Shown: positions 1-11,669 of the stretch, one piece after another
Numbering within the stretch: position 1 is the stretch's first letter
Layout: every line of letters starts with the position of its first letter
Assembly (NCBI RefSeq): GCF_002778325.1
Contig: NZ_NESI01000005.1
Coordinates: forward strand, 182,407 to 246,406
From: Limnohabitans sp. B9-3
GTDB taxonomy: Bacteria; Pseudomonadota; Gammaproteobacteria; Burkholderiales; Burkholderiaceae_C
Length of the DNA stretch: 64,000 bases
Direction: 5' to 3'
Notes under the pieces: model-generated
The model's input: the letters and a program-made list of their open reading frames with translations, nothing else
Database searches by the model: none
Told to the model about the DNA's origin: nothing
Made by a program: the position numbers and the translations under genes

Positions 1-69
1 TCTTGCTCCCAAAATGAAGGGTTGAGTGTAAGGGCTAGCACGCTCAAAATTCAGCTTCGCCCATGAATG

Positions 70-95
70 ACAAAGGCCACCGAAGTGGCCTTTGT
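70..95 (-). terminator. Hairpin downstream of ilvC
   Basis: An inverted repeat with an 11-base stem (acaaaggccac / gtggcctttgt) and a cgaa loop lies 20 bases past the ilvC stop codon. It sits where a terminator for the ilv operon is expected. The T tract after the stem is short, so it may end transcription only weakly. The symmetric arms could also act on leftward or rightward transcripts. Confidence 0.6.
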
Positions 96-114
96 TCATG
101 CAAAAAAGCCGGGC

Positions 115-1167
<1,053 letters not shown>

Positions 1168-1659
1168 TCAAACGCGCAAGATGCGCTCACCGCGGCCGAT
1201 GCCACAAGCGCCCGTGCGAACAGTTTCGAGAATTGCGCTACGGTCAATTGCCTCCAAGAACGCGTCGTTCTTGGACAAATCGCCCGTCAGCTCAATGGTG
1301 TAGCTCTTCTCAGTCACGTCAATGATGCGGCCACGGAATATATCCGCCATGCGCTTCATCTCTTCACGCTCTTTGCCCACTGCGCGCACTTTGACGAGCA
1401 TCAGCTCGCGCTCGGTGTAGGGACCTTCGGTCAAATCAACCACCTTGACCACTTCGATGAGGCGATTCAAGTGCTTGGTGATTTGCTCGATGACATCATC
1501 TGAACCGTGGGTTTGGATGGTCATGCGCGACAAGCTGGCGTCTTCGGTGGGGGCCACCGTCAACGACTCAATGTTGTAGCCTCGGGCAGAAAACAAACCG
1601 ACCACACGCGAGAGTGCACCAGGTTCGTTTTCGAGCATCAGGGAAATGATATGTTTCAT
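1168..1659 (-). CDS. ilvH: Acetolactate synthase small (regulatory) subunit
   Basis: Regulatory subunit of acetohydroxyacid synthase; in this family it activates the large subunit and confers valine feedback inhibition. The 163-residue protein opens with an ACT domain (about residues 2-75, with NEPGALSRVVGLFSARGYNI as its ligand-binding stretch) and ends with the C-terminal domain of the small subunit (about 83-158). The length is typical. It starts 16 bases after the ilvI stop behind a GGGAG-type ribosome site, so the two subunits are almost certainly translated from one mRNA. Confidence 0.96.
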   Translation of the reverse strand: MKHIISLMLENEPGALSRVVGLFSARGYNIESLTVAPTEDASLSRMTIQTHGSDDVIEQITKHLNRLIEVVKVVDLTEGPYTERELMLVKVRAVGKEREEMKRMADIFRGRIIDVTEKSYTIELTGDLSKNDAFLEAIDRSAILETVRTGACGIGRGERILRV

Positions 1660-1675
1660 GTCTATTTCTCCCTGA

Positions 1676-3448
1676 TCACAAATCTTCGCTGGTCAACAGC
1701 ATTTCGGTGATGCCCTTGCCAGCCTTGACCATTGGAAACACGTTCTCGGTGGGGTCCGTGCGGAAGTCCATGAACACCGTGCGATCTTTGAGTTTGCGTG
1801 CTTCGCGCAACGCAGGCTCCACGTCTTCAGGGCGCTCAATCAACATGCCCACGTGGCCGTAGGCTTCTGCCAACTTCACAAAGTCGGGCAAAGCGTCCAT
1901 GTAGCTGTGGCTGTAACGGCCGGAATATTCGATCTCTTGCCACTGACGCACCATGCCAAGGTAGCGGTTGTTCAGCGCCATGACCTTGATCGGCGTGTTG
2001 TATTGCAAGCAGGTGGACAGCTCTTGGATACACATTTGGACCGAACCTTCACCTGTCACGCAAAACACTTCGCTGTCAGGCTTGGCCAACTTGATGCCCA
2101 TGGCGTATGGAATACCCACGCCCATGGTGCCCAGACCGCCCGAGTTGATCCAGCGGCGTGGCTCGTCAAAGCCGTAGTACTGAGCCGCCCACATTTGGTG
2201 CTGACCGACATCAGAGGTGATGTAGGTGTCCGTGCCCTTGGTCATTTTGTGCAAGGTTTCGATCACGTACTGAGGTTTGATAACCGTCGTGTTCTCGCGG
2301 TCGTAACTCATGCAATCGCGCTTGCGCCATGCGTCGATGGTTTCCCACCAGCCGCCTAACGCTGACGAATCGGGCTTCAAACCCGACTCTTTGATCATCT
2401 CGATCATTTCGACCAGCACGTCTTTGACATCGCCCACGATTGGGATGTCCACTTTCACACGCTTGGAAATACTCGAGGGGTCAATGTCAATGTGAATGAT
2501 CTTGCGTTCGTTTTGCGCAAAGTGCTTGGGATTGCCAATCACGCGGTCGTCAAAACGGGCGCCCACGGCCAACAACACATCGCAGTTTTGCATGGCGTTG
2601 TTTGCTTCCAAGGTGCCGTGCATGCCCAACATGCCCAAAAACTTGGGATCGCTGGCAGGGTAAGCGCCCAAACCCATCAAGGTGTTGGTACACGGATAGC
2701 CCAGCATGTCGACCAAGGTGCGCAACTCTTGTGAAGCGTTCCCCAACAGCACGCCGCCACCGGTGTAGATGTAAGGACGCTTGGCCGCCATCAACAATTG
2801 GAGGGCTTTACGAATTTGACCGCCGTGGCCTTTGCGCACGGGGTTGTAAGAGCGCATTTGCACGTCGGCGGGATAGCCCTCAAACATGGTCTTATTAAAA
2901 GACACGTCCTTGGGAATATCAATCACCACAGGACCGGGGCGTCCACTGCGTGCAATGTGAAATGCTTTTTTCAGCGTGACCGCTAAATCGCGGACGTCTT
3001 TGACCAAAAAGTTGTGTTTGACGATTGGGCGTGTGATGCCAATGGTGTCGCACTCTTGGAAAGCATCTAAGCCAATCGCGTGCGTAGGCACTTGACCGGT
3101 GATGATCACCATAGGAATGCTGTCCATGTAGGCAGTCGCAATGCCGGTCACCGCATTGGTAGCACCTGGACCTGAGGTGACGAGGGCAACGCCCACATCG
3201 CCCGTCGCACGCGCGTAACCGTCTGCTGCATGGACTGCCGCCTGTTCATGGCGAACCAGCACATGCTGAATGGTGTCTTGCTTGTACAAAGCATCGTAAA
3301 TGTAGAGAACGGCGCCGCCTGGATAACCCCAGACGAACTTGACGTTCTCAGCTTGAAGCGCTTTCACGAGAATCTCAGAGCCCATCAGCTCCTGCGATTG
3401 CCCGTTCAAGGCTGTGGCGGAATTTTTATCCGCAGTGGAAGTATTCAT
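1676..3448 (-). CDS. ilvI: Acetolactate synthase large (catalytic) subunit
   Basis: Thiamine-diphosphate enzyme that condenses pyruvate with pyruvate or 2-oxobutyrate, the first common step of branched-chain amino acid synthesis. The 590-residue chain has the N-terminal TPP domain with catalytic Glu E68 (RHEQAA), a central FAD-binding domain and a C-terminal TPP domain. The TPP motif reads GEGS...NN rather than GDGS...NN, a change I believe is common in relatives. It heads the ilv operon. The 256-base upstream gap shows no leader peptide rich in Leu, Ile or Val and no clear attenuator, so classic attenuation is not supported. ilvB would be an equally fair symbol. Confidence 0.95.
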   Translation of the reverse strand: MNTSTADKNSATALNGQSQELMGSEILVKALQAENVKFVWGYPGGAVLYIYDALYKQDTIQHVLVRHEQAAVHAADGYARATGDVGVALVTSGPGATNAVTGIATAYMDSIPMVIITGQVPTHAIGLDAFQECDTIGITRPIVKHNFLVKDVRDLAVTLKKAFHIARSGRPGPVVIDIPKDVSFNKTMFEGYPADVQMRSYNPVRKGHGGQIRKALQLLMAAKRPYIYTGGGVLLGNASQELRTLVDMLGYPCTNTLMGLGAYPASDPKFLGMLGMHGTLEANNAMQNCDVLLAVGARFDDRVIGNPKHFAQNERKIIHIDIDPSSISKRVKVDIPIVGDVKDVLVEMIEMIKESGLKPDSSALGGWWETIDAWRKRDCMSYDRENTTVIKPQYVIETLHKMTKGTDTYITSDVGQHQMWAAQYYGFDEPRRWINSGGLGTMGVGIPYAMGIKLAKPDSEVFCVTGEGSVQMCIQELSTCLQYNTPIKVMALNNRYLGMVRQWQEIEYSGRYSHSYMDALPDFVKLAEAYGHVGMLIERPEDVEPALREARKLKDRTVFMDFRTDPTENVFPMVKAGKGITEMLLTSEDL

Positions 3449-3704
3449 GATTAACCTTAGTGAATTTCGTCAACGAAAAACCCGGGGTGCTTCTTGGCGA
3501 ACCCTTGTGGGGCAGCGTCGAAACTTAAGGCCTTCAGCCATGGACGCATGAGTGATTGCGTCGGACCCAGACCCGTTTGCTTATTTTTTGTCGAATTGCA
3601 GCCCGCTATTATGGCATCAAGCGATGCCCCCATCGGCCAGAGCGCAAACGCATGGCTAAGCAAGTGACATAATCGCGCCCGTCTCATCTTGAACACGGTC
3701 CTTT
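3449..3704. promoter_or_regulatory. Divergent intergenic region, ilvI / sigma factor
   Basis: This is the longest non-coding gap in the window and must hold the promoters of the ilv operon (leftward) and of the sigma-factor operon (rightward). A 79-codon open frame on the minus strand inside it has no family resemblance and I do not consider it a gene. I see no BCAA-rich leader peptide, no T-box-like structure and no convincing terminator-antiterminator pair. Confidence 0.5.
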
Positions 3705-4271
3705 GTGGCTTCAGAAAAAGAACTTTCCGACTTCCTCCGCAGCGTAGAAAAACGAGCCTTCAAACGCTCGATTTATCACGTTCGAGACGATGAGGCGGCC
3801 CTTGACATTGTTCAAGACAGCATGATGAAACTCGCCGAGCATTACGGGGACAAGCCCGCCAATGAACTGCCCATGTTGTTTCATCGCATTTTGTCCAACA
3901 CCACGTTGGACTGGTTTCGCCGAAACAAAACCAAACGTGCCTTGTTCAGCAACTTCAGCGATTTCGAATCCAGCCATGAGGAAAGTGACTTTGACCTTTT
4001 AGAGTCGTTGGTTGTTGGTAATGACACACAAATGACACAGAGCGCAGAAGATAATTTCGCAATGACTGCGCGCGTGGAAGATATTGAAGAAGAGATACAA
4101 AATTTGCCCGCACGTCAACGAGAAGCCTTCTTGCTGCGTTATTGGGAGGATCTCGATGTTGCAGAGACGGCAACTGCCATGGGATGTTCAGAAGGAAGTG
4201 TCAAAACGCACTGTTCGCGTGCCGTTCTAGCGCTCAGCAAAGCGCTCAAAGCAAAGGGAATTCAACCATGA
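3705..4271 (+). CDS. RNA polymerase sigma factor, ECF type
   Basis: A 188-residue sigma-70 family protein with only regions 2 and 4, the ECF layout. Region 2 covers about residues 10-75. Region 4 covers about 130-180 and contains the helix-turn-helix typical of the family (LPARQREAFLLRYWEDLDVAE, then GCSEGSVKTH). The start is GTG. Its stop overlaps the next start as ATGA, so it is translationally coupled to a DUF3619 protein. The order sigma / DUF3619 / DUF3106 / RDD is one I associate with Burkholderiales. The single-helix DUF3619 partner could be its anti-sigma factor, but that is inference from position only. Confidence 0.88.
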   Translation: MASEKELSDFLRSVEKRAFKRSIYHVRDDEAALDIVQDSMMKLAEHYGDKPANELPMLFHRILSNTTLDWFRRNKTKRALFSNFSDFESSHEESDFDLLESLVVGNDTQMTQSAEDNFAMTARVEDIEEEIQNLPARQREAFLLRYWEDLDVAETATAMGCSEGSVKTHCSRAVLALSKALKAKGIQP

Positions 4272-4714
4272 CGACTACACACACACTCAGCCCCTCGCTT
4301 CAAGACCAATTTGGGCAACGCATCGCCGCCCGCCTCAACAACGACACCCTGGACCTGCCTCACGACATCTCCGAACGACTTCGCGCAGCCCGCACGCGTG
4401 CTGTAGCTGCCCGCCTTATTCCCCAAACTCGACTGCAACTCAGCCAAGCTGGCGTTCAACAAAACGGTACAGCCTTGCTTCATTTGGGTGACGAAGGTCT
4501 GAATTTGTGGAGCCGTTTGGCTTCCTTCTTCCCACTCATTGCTCTGGTGGCGGGTTTGGCCCTCATTTCCACCATTTTGGACGACGATCGTGCCAACGAG
4601 TTGGCAGAAATTGACGCTGTTCTGCTGACCGATGACTTGCCGCCTGCCGCTTACGCGGACCCAGGCTTCCTACAGTTCCTCAAAAACCCCACTACTCCTG
4701 ACCCACAACAGTAA
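4268..4714 (+). CDS. DUF3619 family single-span membrane protein
   Basis: A 148-residue protein of unknown function that I recognise as DUF3619. It begins with a soluble, charged N-terminal part (about 1-80) and has one transmembrane helix at about residues 80-105 (FFPLIALVAGLALISTI), followed by a short acidic tail. The start was set at the ATG that overlaps the sigma-factor stop (ATGA); a longer reading frame exists but would run deep into the sigma gene. Size, topology and coupling to an ECF sigma factor fit an anti-sigma role, which is not proven by any motif I can see. Confidence 0.8.
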   Translation: MTTTHTLSPSLQDQFGQRIAARLNNDTLDLPHDISERLRAARTRAVAARLIPQTRLQLSQAGVQQNGTALLHLGDEGLNLWSRLASFFPLIALVAGLALISTILDDDRANELAEIDAVLLTDDLPPAAYADPGFLQFLKNPTTPDPQQ

Positions 4715-4717
4715 ATC

Positions 4718-5392
4718 GTGCCTATGCCTGTCTTGAGCCAATTACCGTTGTGTTTTATGCAACTCACTTTAGTGAGTGTGTTTGTTTTGGCCATCGACAA
4801 CCCTAGCGCAGCACAGACCGCAACGGCCACCGGTTCACCAACAGCTTCAGGCGCAGTCGCCCTGACCAATCGTCCCCAGTGGCACGAGTTAACAACCGCC
4901 CAGCAACAAGCCTTGTCGCCTTTGGTGCAGCTGTGGCCATCGATGACAGAGCCTCACAAACGCAAGTGGCTCGCCGTGTCACAAAACTTTGCACAGCTTT
5001 CACCGGACGAGCGCACCACCATCCAAAGTCGCATGCGCGAATGGGCCGCATTGACCGCACAACAACGCGCAACGGCTCGCCTGAATTTCGCAAATGCACA
5101 GCAATTGCTTCAAGAAGACAAACGCGCCAAATGGGAAGCCTACTCGGCCTTACCTGAAGAGGCCAAGCAAAAACTAGCAGCCCAACAAATCAAACCCTTG
5201 ACCGGTGTAGCGCCTGCCGTCAAACCTGTGGCGGCTGGAAAAATCACAACACCGCCAGCAGCCAGCTCAACAAAAGCGCTGCCACGCATTGCCTCCGATC
5301 AATCCGCCCCCGCTACGTTGTTGCCTATCACCACAACAGCTTCCTCACCAGACGCCGCGCTGAATCCCGAGAACACGGTTTCCCCAGAATGA
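4718..5392 (+). CDS. DUF3106 domain protein, exported
   Basis: A 224-residue protein with an N-terminal hydrophobic signal (about residues 8-33, ending near PSAAQT) and a central region rich in Gln, Ala, Arg and Trp (WHELTTAQQQALSPL, then repeated L-x-P-x-E/Q-R-x-x-x motifs) that matches the DUF3106 pattern. The tail is low-complexity Ala/Pro/Thr. It probably acts in the periplasm; its function is unknown. The start is either GTG 4718 or ATG 4724. It lies 3 bases after DUF3619 and overlaps the RDD gene by 4 bases. Confidence 0.75.
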   Translation: MPMPVLSQLPLCFMQLTLVSVFVLAIDNPSAAQTATATGSPTASGAVALTNRPQWHELTTAQQQALSPLVQLWPSMTEPHKRKWLAVSQNFAQLSPDERTTIQSRMREWAALTAQQRATARLNFANAQQLLQEDKRAKWEAYSALPEEAKQKLAAQQIKPLTGVAPAVKPVAAGKITTPPAASSTKALPRIASDQSAPATLLPITTTASSPDAALNPENTVSPE

Positions 5393-5904
5393 ACGCAAAC
5401 CTTGAGGCGTCCGATGCGGCGCTCCGCACGCCTAGCCTGCGTCGTCGCATGGCCTGTTGGATTTACGAAGGTCTGCTTCTGTTCGCCGTCATGTTCATGG
5501 CCGGCTACTTGTTCAGCACGCTCAGTCAAACCCGGCATGCGCTTGATAATCGCCACGGCTTGCAAGCTTTTTTGTTCCTAATTTTTGGTATTTACTTCAC
5601 TTGGTTTGGTCACAAAGGCCAGACCCTCGCCATGAAAACTTGGCGTATTCGCCTGGTTGACACCTCTGGCAAAGCCCTTTCTCAAGGGCGTGCCTTGTGG
5701 CGCTACGTGTTGAGCTGGGTTTGGTTTTTGCCGCCCTTGATCGTGATCTCTGGCTTGGCCCTGTCTGGCGGTGAAACCTTGCTGTTGCTTTTGGGTTGGG
5801 CGTGTGTCTGGGCCGTGCTCAGTCGTTTTCAACCGGAAGGCCAGTTCTGGCACGATGTTTGGGCTGGTACTCGGCTCATTCACTCCGAGCCATTGAGCCG
5901 CTAA
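5389..5904 (+). CDS. RDD family membrane protein
   Basis: A 171-residue polytopic inner-membrane protein with an RDD domain. The typical features are an N-terminal SLRRRMACWIYEG segment leading into the first helix, a second helix (about 60-76), the conserved GQTLAMKTWRIRLVD motif (about 80-95) and further hydrophobic segments at about 107-125 and 130-150. RDD proteins are small membrane proteins, some linked to ion transport; no specific substrate can be read here. It is the fourth gene of the sigma-factor operon and starts inside the stop of the DUF3106 gene. Confidence 0.85.
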   Translation: MNANLEASDAALRTPSLRRRMACWIYEGLLLFAVMFMAGYLFSTLSQTRHALDNRHGLQAFLFLIFGIYFTWFGHKGQTLAMKTWRIRLVDTSGKALSQGRALWRYVLSWVWFLPPLIVISGLALSGGETLLLLLGWACVWAVLSRFQPEGQFWHDVWAGTRLIHSEPLSR

Positions 5905-5914
5905 GGGCACCGTC

Positions 5915-6301
5915 ATGGAAGTGAATCCTCAAAAGCAACGCACAGGGCTCAGTCGCCTCTTTCATGCCTTTGGCTACTCCCTCAGCGGTTTGCGCGCCGC
6001 TTGGTTTGAAAAAGCATTCCGCCAAGAAGCCATCGCAGCCTTTGTCTTGGTGCCTGCTGCATTTTGGCTAGGCAAAACTTGGCTTGAAATCGCCATGCTC
6101 GTCGCGGTGGTTTTTTTAGTCATGGTGGTCGAGTTGCTCAACACAGGCATCGAGTCAGCCATCGACCGAATTGGCCCTGAGTGGCATGCACTTGCCAAAC
6201 GTGCCAAAGACATTGGCAGTGCCGCCGTACTGATGAGCCTGGTGCTGTGCTTGGGTGTTTGGTCAGCCGCGCTTTGGACCAACGTGATCGCCTCATCATG
6301 A
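5915..6301 (+). CDS. dgkA: Diacylglycerol kinase
   Basis: Small integral-membrane kinase that phosphorylates diacylglycerol to phosphatidate, recycling lipid released during membrane-derived oligosaccharide or LPS modification. The 128-residue length and three-helix layout match the family. The diagnostic segment VVELLNTGIESAIDRI is at about residues 69-84, followed by KRAKDIGSAAV; its Glu and Asn residues form the active site in known DgkA. It starts 10 bases after the RDD gene and its stop overlaps the next gene start by 4 bases. Confidence 0.93.
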   Translation: MEVNPQKQRTGLSRLFHAFGYSLSGLRAAWFEKAFRQEAIAAFVLVPAAFWLGKTWLEIAMLVAVVFLVMVVELLNTGIESAIDRIGPEWHALAKRAKDIGSAAVLMSLVLCLGVWSAALWTNVIASS

Positions 6302-6894
6302 CCTCTGACAACATCCCAGCTTTTTCAGTCTGCGTCTACTGTGGTTCACGCGATGGCGTCTTGCCTATTTATGCAGATGTGGCTCGCGAAGTAGGTCAAT
6401 GGATTGGCAGCCACCATGGCCAATTGGTCTACGGCGGTGGCAACAACGGACTCATGGGCTTGGTCGCACAAGCCACGGCAGATGCTGGCGGTCGCGTCGT
6501 GGGCATCATTCCCAAAGCACTTCAACCGACAGAAAACACCCGCACCGCCTGCAACGAACTGCATGTGGTGGACACCATGCACGAGCGCAAACGCATGATG
6601 GCCGAACGCGCCGATGTGTTCTTGGCCTTACCAGGCGGCATTGGCACCTTTGAAGAATTCTTTGAAGTTTGGACATGGCGCCAACTCGGCTACCACGACA
6701 AACCTATCGGGCTGCTCAATACCCAAGGTTATTACGACGGTCTGTTGAGTTTTGCCAAAAATAGCGTCACTCAAGGTTTTTTGAGTGACTGGCAGATGGA
6801 CTTGATTCGCACCGGCGAGCACCCTCAAACCCTGTTGCGCGATTTGGTGCAAGCGGCTGGTTTCGCCCCTCAGCCCCGATTAGCCATGCTCTAA
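6298..6894 (+). CDS. LOG family nucleotide 5'-monophosphate phosphoribohydrolase
   Basis: A 198-residue Rossmann-fold protein of the TIGR00730/LOG family. These enzymes cleave the N-glycosidic bond of nucleoside monophosphates; plant and some bacterial members release cytokinins, while most bacterial members have unclear substrates. The signature PGGIGTFEE is at residues 112-120, preceded by conserved VYGGGNNGLMG (44-54) and HERKRMM (95-101). The start was placed at the ATG overlapping the dgkA stop because a longer frame would lie inside dgkA. It is the last gene before a strong bidirectional terminator. Confidence 0.88.
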   Translation: MTSDNIPAFSVCVYCGSRDGVLPIYADVAREVGQWIGSHHGQLVYGGGNNGLMGLVAQATADAGGRVVGIIPKALQPTENTRTACNELHVVDTMHERKRMMAERADVFLALPGGIGTFEEFFEVWTWRQLGYHDKPIGLLNTQGYYDGLLSFAKNSVTQGFLSDWQMDLIRTGEHPQTLLRDLVQAAGFAPQPRLAML

Positions 6895-6924
6895 GCCCAA
6901 CGAACTTCAACGCTGAAACATGAA

Positions 6925-6957
6925 AAAAAGCCGCCGTCTGTAAAGACGGCGGCTTTT
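6925..6957. terminator. Bidirectional rho-independent terminator
   Basis: A strong GC-rich stem (agccgccgtct / agacggcggct) with a 4-base gtaa loop is flanked by A residues on the left and T residues on the right. It lies between the convergent LOG-family and PII genes and can serve both strands. Confidence 0.9.
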
Positions 6958-6973
6958 CATTTGACGCAGAAAC

Positions 6974-9033
<2,060 letters not shown>

Positions 9034-9035
<2 letters not shown>

Positions 9036-10239
9036 GGCAGAAGCAACACCGTCCGAAAAAAACATGTCTAAAAACCTGTCTGATTATGTCATTCGCGTGT
9101 TCGACAACCCAATGGATCTCCCCGCCGCAGCTTGGGATATCTTGAGTCAAAGCCAGGATGTGCCCTCCCCCTTCATGCGTCACGCGTATTTGGCAGCGTT
9201 GCACACCAGCGGCAGCGCCACAGCAGAGACGGGCTGGATCCCTCAGTTTGTCACGCTTTGGCACCAGGATGACTTGGTCGCGGGCTGTGCGCTCTACCTC
9301 AAAGACCATTCTTACGGCGAATACGTTTTCGATTGGGCTTGGGCCAATGCCTATGGCGAACACGGCTTGCACTATTACCCCAAAGCCACCAGCGCGGTGC
9401 CCTTCACCCCCGTGCCGGGCTCTCGCTTGCTCGCCGTCGATGCCACGGCACGCCAAGCCTTGCTCAAAGCGGTGCTGGCGCTGTGCCAACAACTGAAGCT
9501 GTCTTCGTTTCACTTATTGTTTAATAGCCCCAACGACCGCGTCGCCTGCGACGCCTTGGGCTTGATGCAGCGCCAAACCGTGCAGTTCCATTGGAACAAC
9601 CAAAGCTTTGCTGATTTCGAGGCCTTCTTAGCCAGCCTGTCGCAAGAGAAGCGCAAAAAAATTCGCCAAGAACGCCGCCGCGTCGCCGATGCAGGCGTCG
9701 TCTTTCGCACCCAAGTCGGCACGGCCATCAGCTCTGGTGATTGGGATTTTTTCTACCGCTGCTACGAACGCACCTACCTCGAACACGGCAACGCCCCTTA
9801 CCTGAGTCGCAACTTCTTTGCCCAGATGCAGCGCGAGATGCCAGAAAACTGGGTAATGAACATCGCCGAACGCGAAGGCCTGCCCATCGCCAGCAGCCTG
9901 ATTGCCGTGCAGGGCTTGGGTGGCACCGAACCCATCGCCTACGGCCGCTATTGGGGCGCTTTAGAGCGTGTTGATTGCTTGCACTTTGAAGCTTGCTACT
10001 ACCAGCCCCTGAGCTGGTGCATCGCCAACGGCGTTCAGCGGTTTGAAGGTGGCGCCCAAGGCGAACACAAGATGGCCCGGGCCCTCATGCCCGTGCCCAC
10101 CTACAGCGCCCACTGGTTGGCGCACCCCGTTTTTGCCGATGCGGTCGAACGATTCCTAGAGCGCGAACGCGCAGGCATTGACAACTACCTCGATCACTTG
10201 GCTGCGCGCAGCCCTTTCAAACACAACGAACCGCAATAA
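9034..10239 (+). CDS. GNAT/FemAB-like acyltransferase (COG3146, DUF482)
   Basis: A protein of about 401 residues that I recognise as the COG3146 family, annotated as peptidoglycan-biosynthesis-like or GNAT N-acetyltransferase. It has two GNAT-like halves, with a basic segment LSQEKRKKIRQERRR (about residues 203-217) before the C-terminal half. Its substrate is unknown. Two starts are possible: ATG 9034, preceded by GAGAG and overlapping the nadE start, or ATG 9064 (391 residues), which has no clear ribosome site. A terminator separates it from the convergent ppa gene. Confidence 0.8.
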
Positions 10240-10271
10240 AACAACGCGTGCGCGCTACAAGCAGGCGCAAA

Positions 10272-10302
10272 AAAGCCCGCCCTCGTTGCCGAGGCGGGCT
10301 TG
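10272..10302. terminator. Terminator between acyltransferase and ppa genes
   Basis: A GC-rich hairpin (aagcccgccctcg / cgaggcgggctt, one bulged C, ttgc loop) is preceded by A residues. It lies between convergent genes and can act for the leftward ppa transcript, where the A run becomes a U tract, and probably also for the rightward one. Confidence 0.8.
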
Positions 10303-10319
10303 ATAGTCAGCACCAGAAA

Positions 10320-10853
10320 TTACTTGGCGATGTTGTAGTTGGTGATGCCGTCCAAGATTTCTTTCTTGGCAGCGTCAATGCCTTCCCAGCCCTTGACCTT
10401 GACCCACTTGCCTTTTTCGAGGTCTTTGTAGTGCTCAAAGAAGTGCGAGATTTGTTGCAACTGCAACTCATGGATGTCAGCCAACGATTGGATGTTGCTG
10501 TAACGGGCCAAGATCTTTTCGGTGGGCACGGCCAACACTTTGCCGTCCAAACCGCCTTCGTCTTCCATCATCAAGATGCCCAAAGCGCGGCAAGGCACCA
10601 CCACGCCGGGTGGCAAGGGGAACGGTGTCATGACCAACACGTCCACAGGGTCGCCGTCACCCGCGATAGTTTGGGGGACATAGCCGTAATTGGTGGGGTA
10701 ATGCATGGCTGTACCCATGAAACGGTCGACAAACAACGCGCCGGACTCTTTGTCCACTTCGTACTTCACAGGATCAGCGTTCATCGGAATTTCGATGATC
10801 ACGTTGAAAGATTCAGGCACATTCTTACCGGGGGTGACATTGTTAAGGGACAT
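10320..10853 (-). CDS. ppa: Inorganic pyrophosphatase, family I
   Basis: Hydrolyses pyrophosphate to phosphate in the cytoplasm, pulling biosynthetic reactions forward. The 177-residue length matches hexameric bacterial enzymes. The signature D66-G-D68-P-V-D71 is present, with the upstream active-site segment [12 protein letters not shown] (51-62) and the C-terminal K-W-V-K-V-K-G-W motif. It appears to be transcribed alone, with a terminator downstream and the divergent cupin gene upstream. Confidence 0.96.
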   Translation of the reverse strand: MSLNNVTPGKNVPESFNVIIEIPMNADPVKYEVDKESGALFVDRFMGTAMHYPTNYGYVPQTIAGDGDPVDVLVMTPFPLPPGVVVPCRALGILMMEDEGGLDGKVLAVPTEKILARYSNIQSLADIHELQLQQISHFFEHYKDLEKGKWVKVKGWEGIDAAKKEILDGITNYNIAK

Positions 10854-11006
10854 GGTGTCTCGTTAGAAAAGTTAAAACAAACAGCGTGGATTAAGTCTGA
10901 TTTTACTTTCATGGGGCTTGCGAACTCTCAAACCGATGGATTCAGCGATGCATCGGGTGCGCTGTCGCGCATTAGGCTGACAAGCCAGGCATCCTGACAT
11001 AACCTC

Positions 11007-11567
11007 ATGCCATCACTTTTTGGAGCCTCTGTGACGCAGCCCCACACTCCCCCCTCCCCCGCTGATGACCGCGTGCCCTACGCCAAGCCACAACCATGGG
11101 GCATGGCCCCCGACATGGTCATTCATGACGTACAAACCTCAGATGAACGCCTTTGGGCACCCGTTGCGCCCGGCATTTGGTCGCGGCCGCTGCATTTGAA
11201 CGTGTCAGGCGGGTTCTACATCCACTTGCTCAAAGTCAAACGCTCAGGTCTCTTGCAGCGTCACCGCCACTCTGGTCAAGTTCATGCCCATGTGTTGCGT
11301 GGCAAATGGTTGTACTTGGAGCACGATTGGGTCGCCGAAGAAGGCAGCTATGTCTTTGAGCCGCCCGGTGAAACGCACACCTTGGTCGTGCCTGACGATT
11401 GCCAAGACATGATCACCATGTTCACGGTTCATGGCGCGCTGATGTACGTCGACACCCAAGGCAATGCCACGGGCTACGACGATGTGTTCACCCGCATCGA
11501 GAAATACCGCGCACATTTTGAAGCGGTGGGTTTGGGCGCAGATTACGTCAAAAATTTTATGCGCTGA
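11007..11567 (+). CDS. Cupin protein, 2,4'-dihydroxyacetophenone dioxygenase family
   Basis: A 186-residue protein with one cupin barrel (about residues 65-150). Metal-binding candidates are H91 and H93 in LLQRHRHSGQVHAHVLRG together with the following H97/H99, an upstream-downstream pair with ETHTLVV (about 128-134). It resembles the ChrR-like cupins annotated as dihydroxyacetophenone dioxygenases. The aromatic substrate cannot be inferred here since no catabolic genes are nearby. It is a lone gene between the ppa promoter region and a strong terminator. Confidence 0.72.
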   Translation: MPSLFGASVTQPHTPPSPADDRVPYAKPQPWGMAPDMVIHDVQTSDERLWAPVAPGIWSRPLHLNVSGGFYIHLLKVKRSGLLQRHRHSGQVHAHVLRGKWLYLEHDWVAEEGSYVFEPPGETHTLVVPDDCQDMITMFTVHGALMYVDTQGNATGYDDVFTRIEKYRAHFEAVGLGADYVKNFMR

Positions 11568-11598
11568 TAGCCTTGCCGCTCAATAGCTTTGACCACAA

Positions 11599-11632
11599 AA
11601 AAACCGCCTGTGAACTTGACCAGGCGGTTTTT
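11599..11632. terminator. Bidirectional rho-independent terminator
   Basis: A 12-base stem (aaaaaccgcctg / caggcggttttt) with a 10-base loop ends in runs of A and T on the two sides. It separates the convergent cupin and livM genes and can terminate both. Confidence 0.9.
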
Positions 11633-11669
11633 CGTTGAAGCCTCGGGCTGGCATGAGCCCGCTTGGGCC

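Noticed and set aside
3457..3696. 79-codon minus-strand frame upstream of ilvI as a leader peptide
   Set aside because: It is not rich in Leu, Ile or Val, has no following terminator-antiterminator and resembles no protein.
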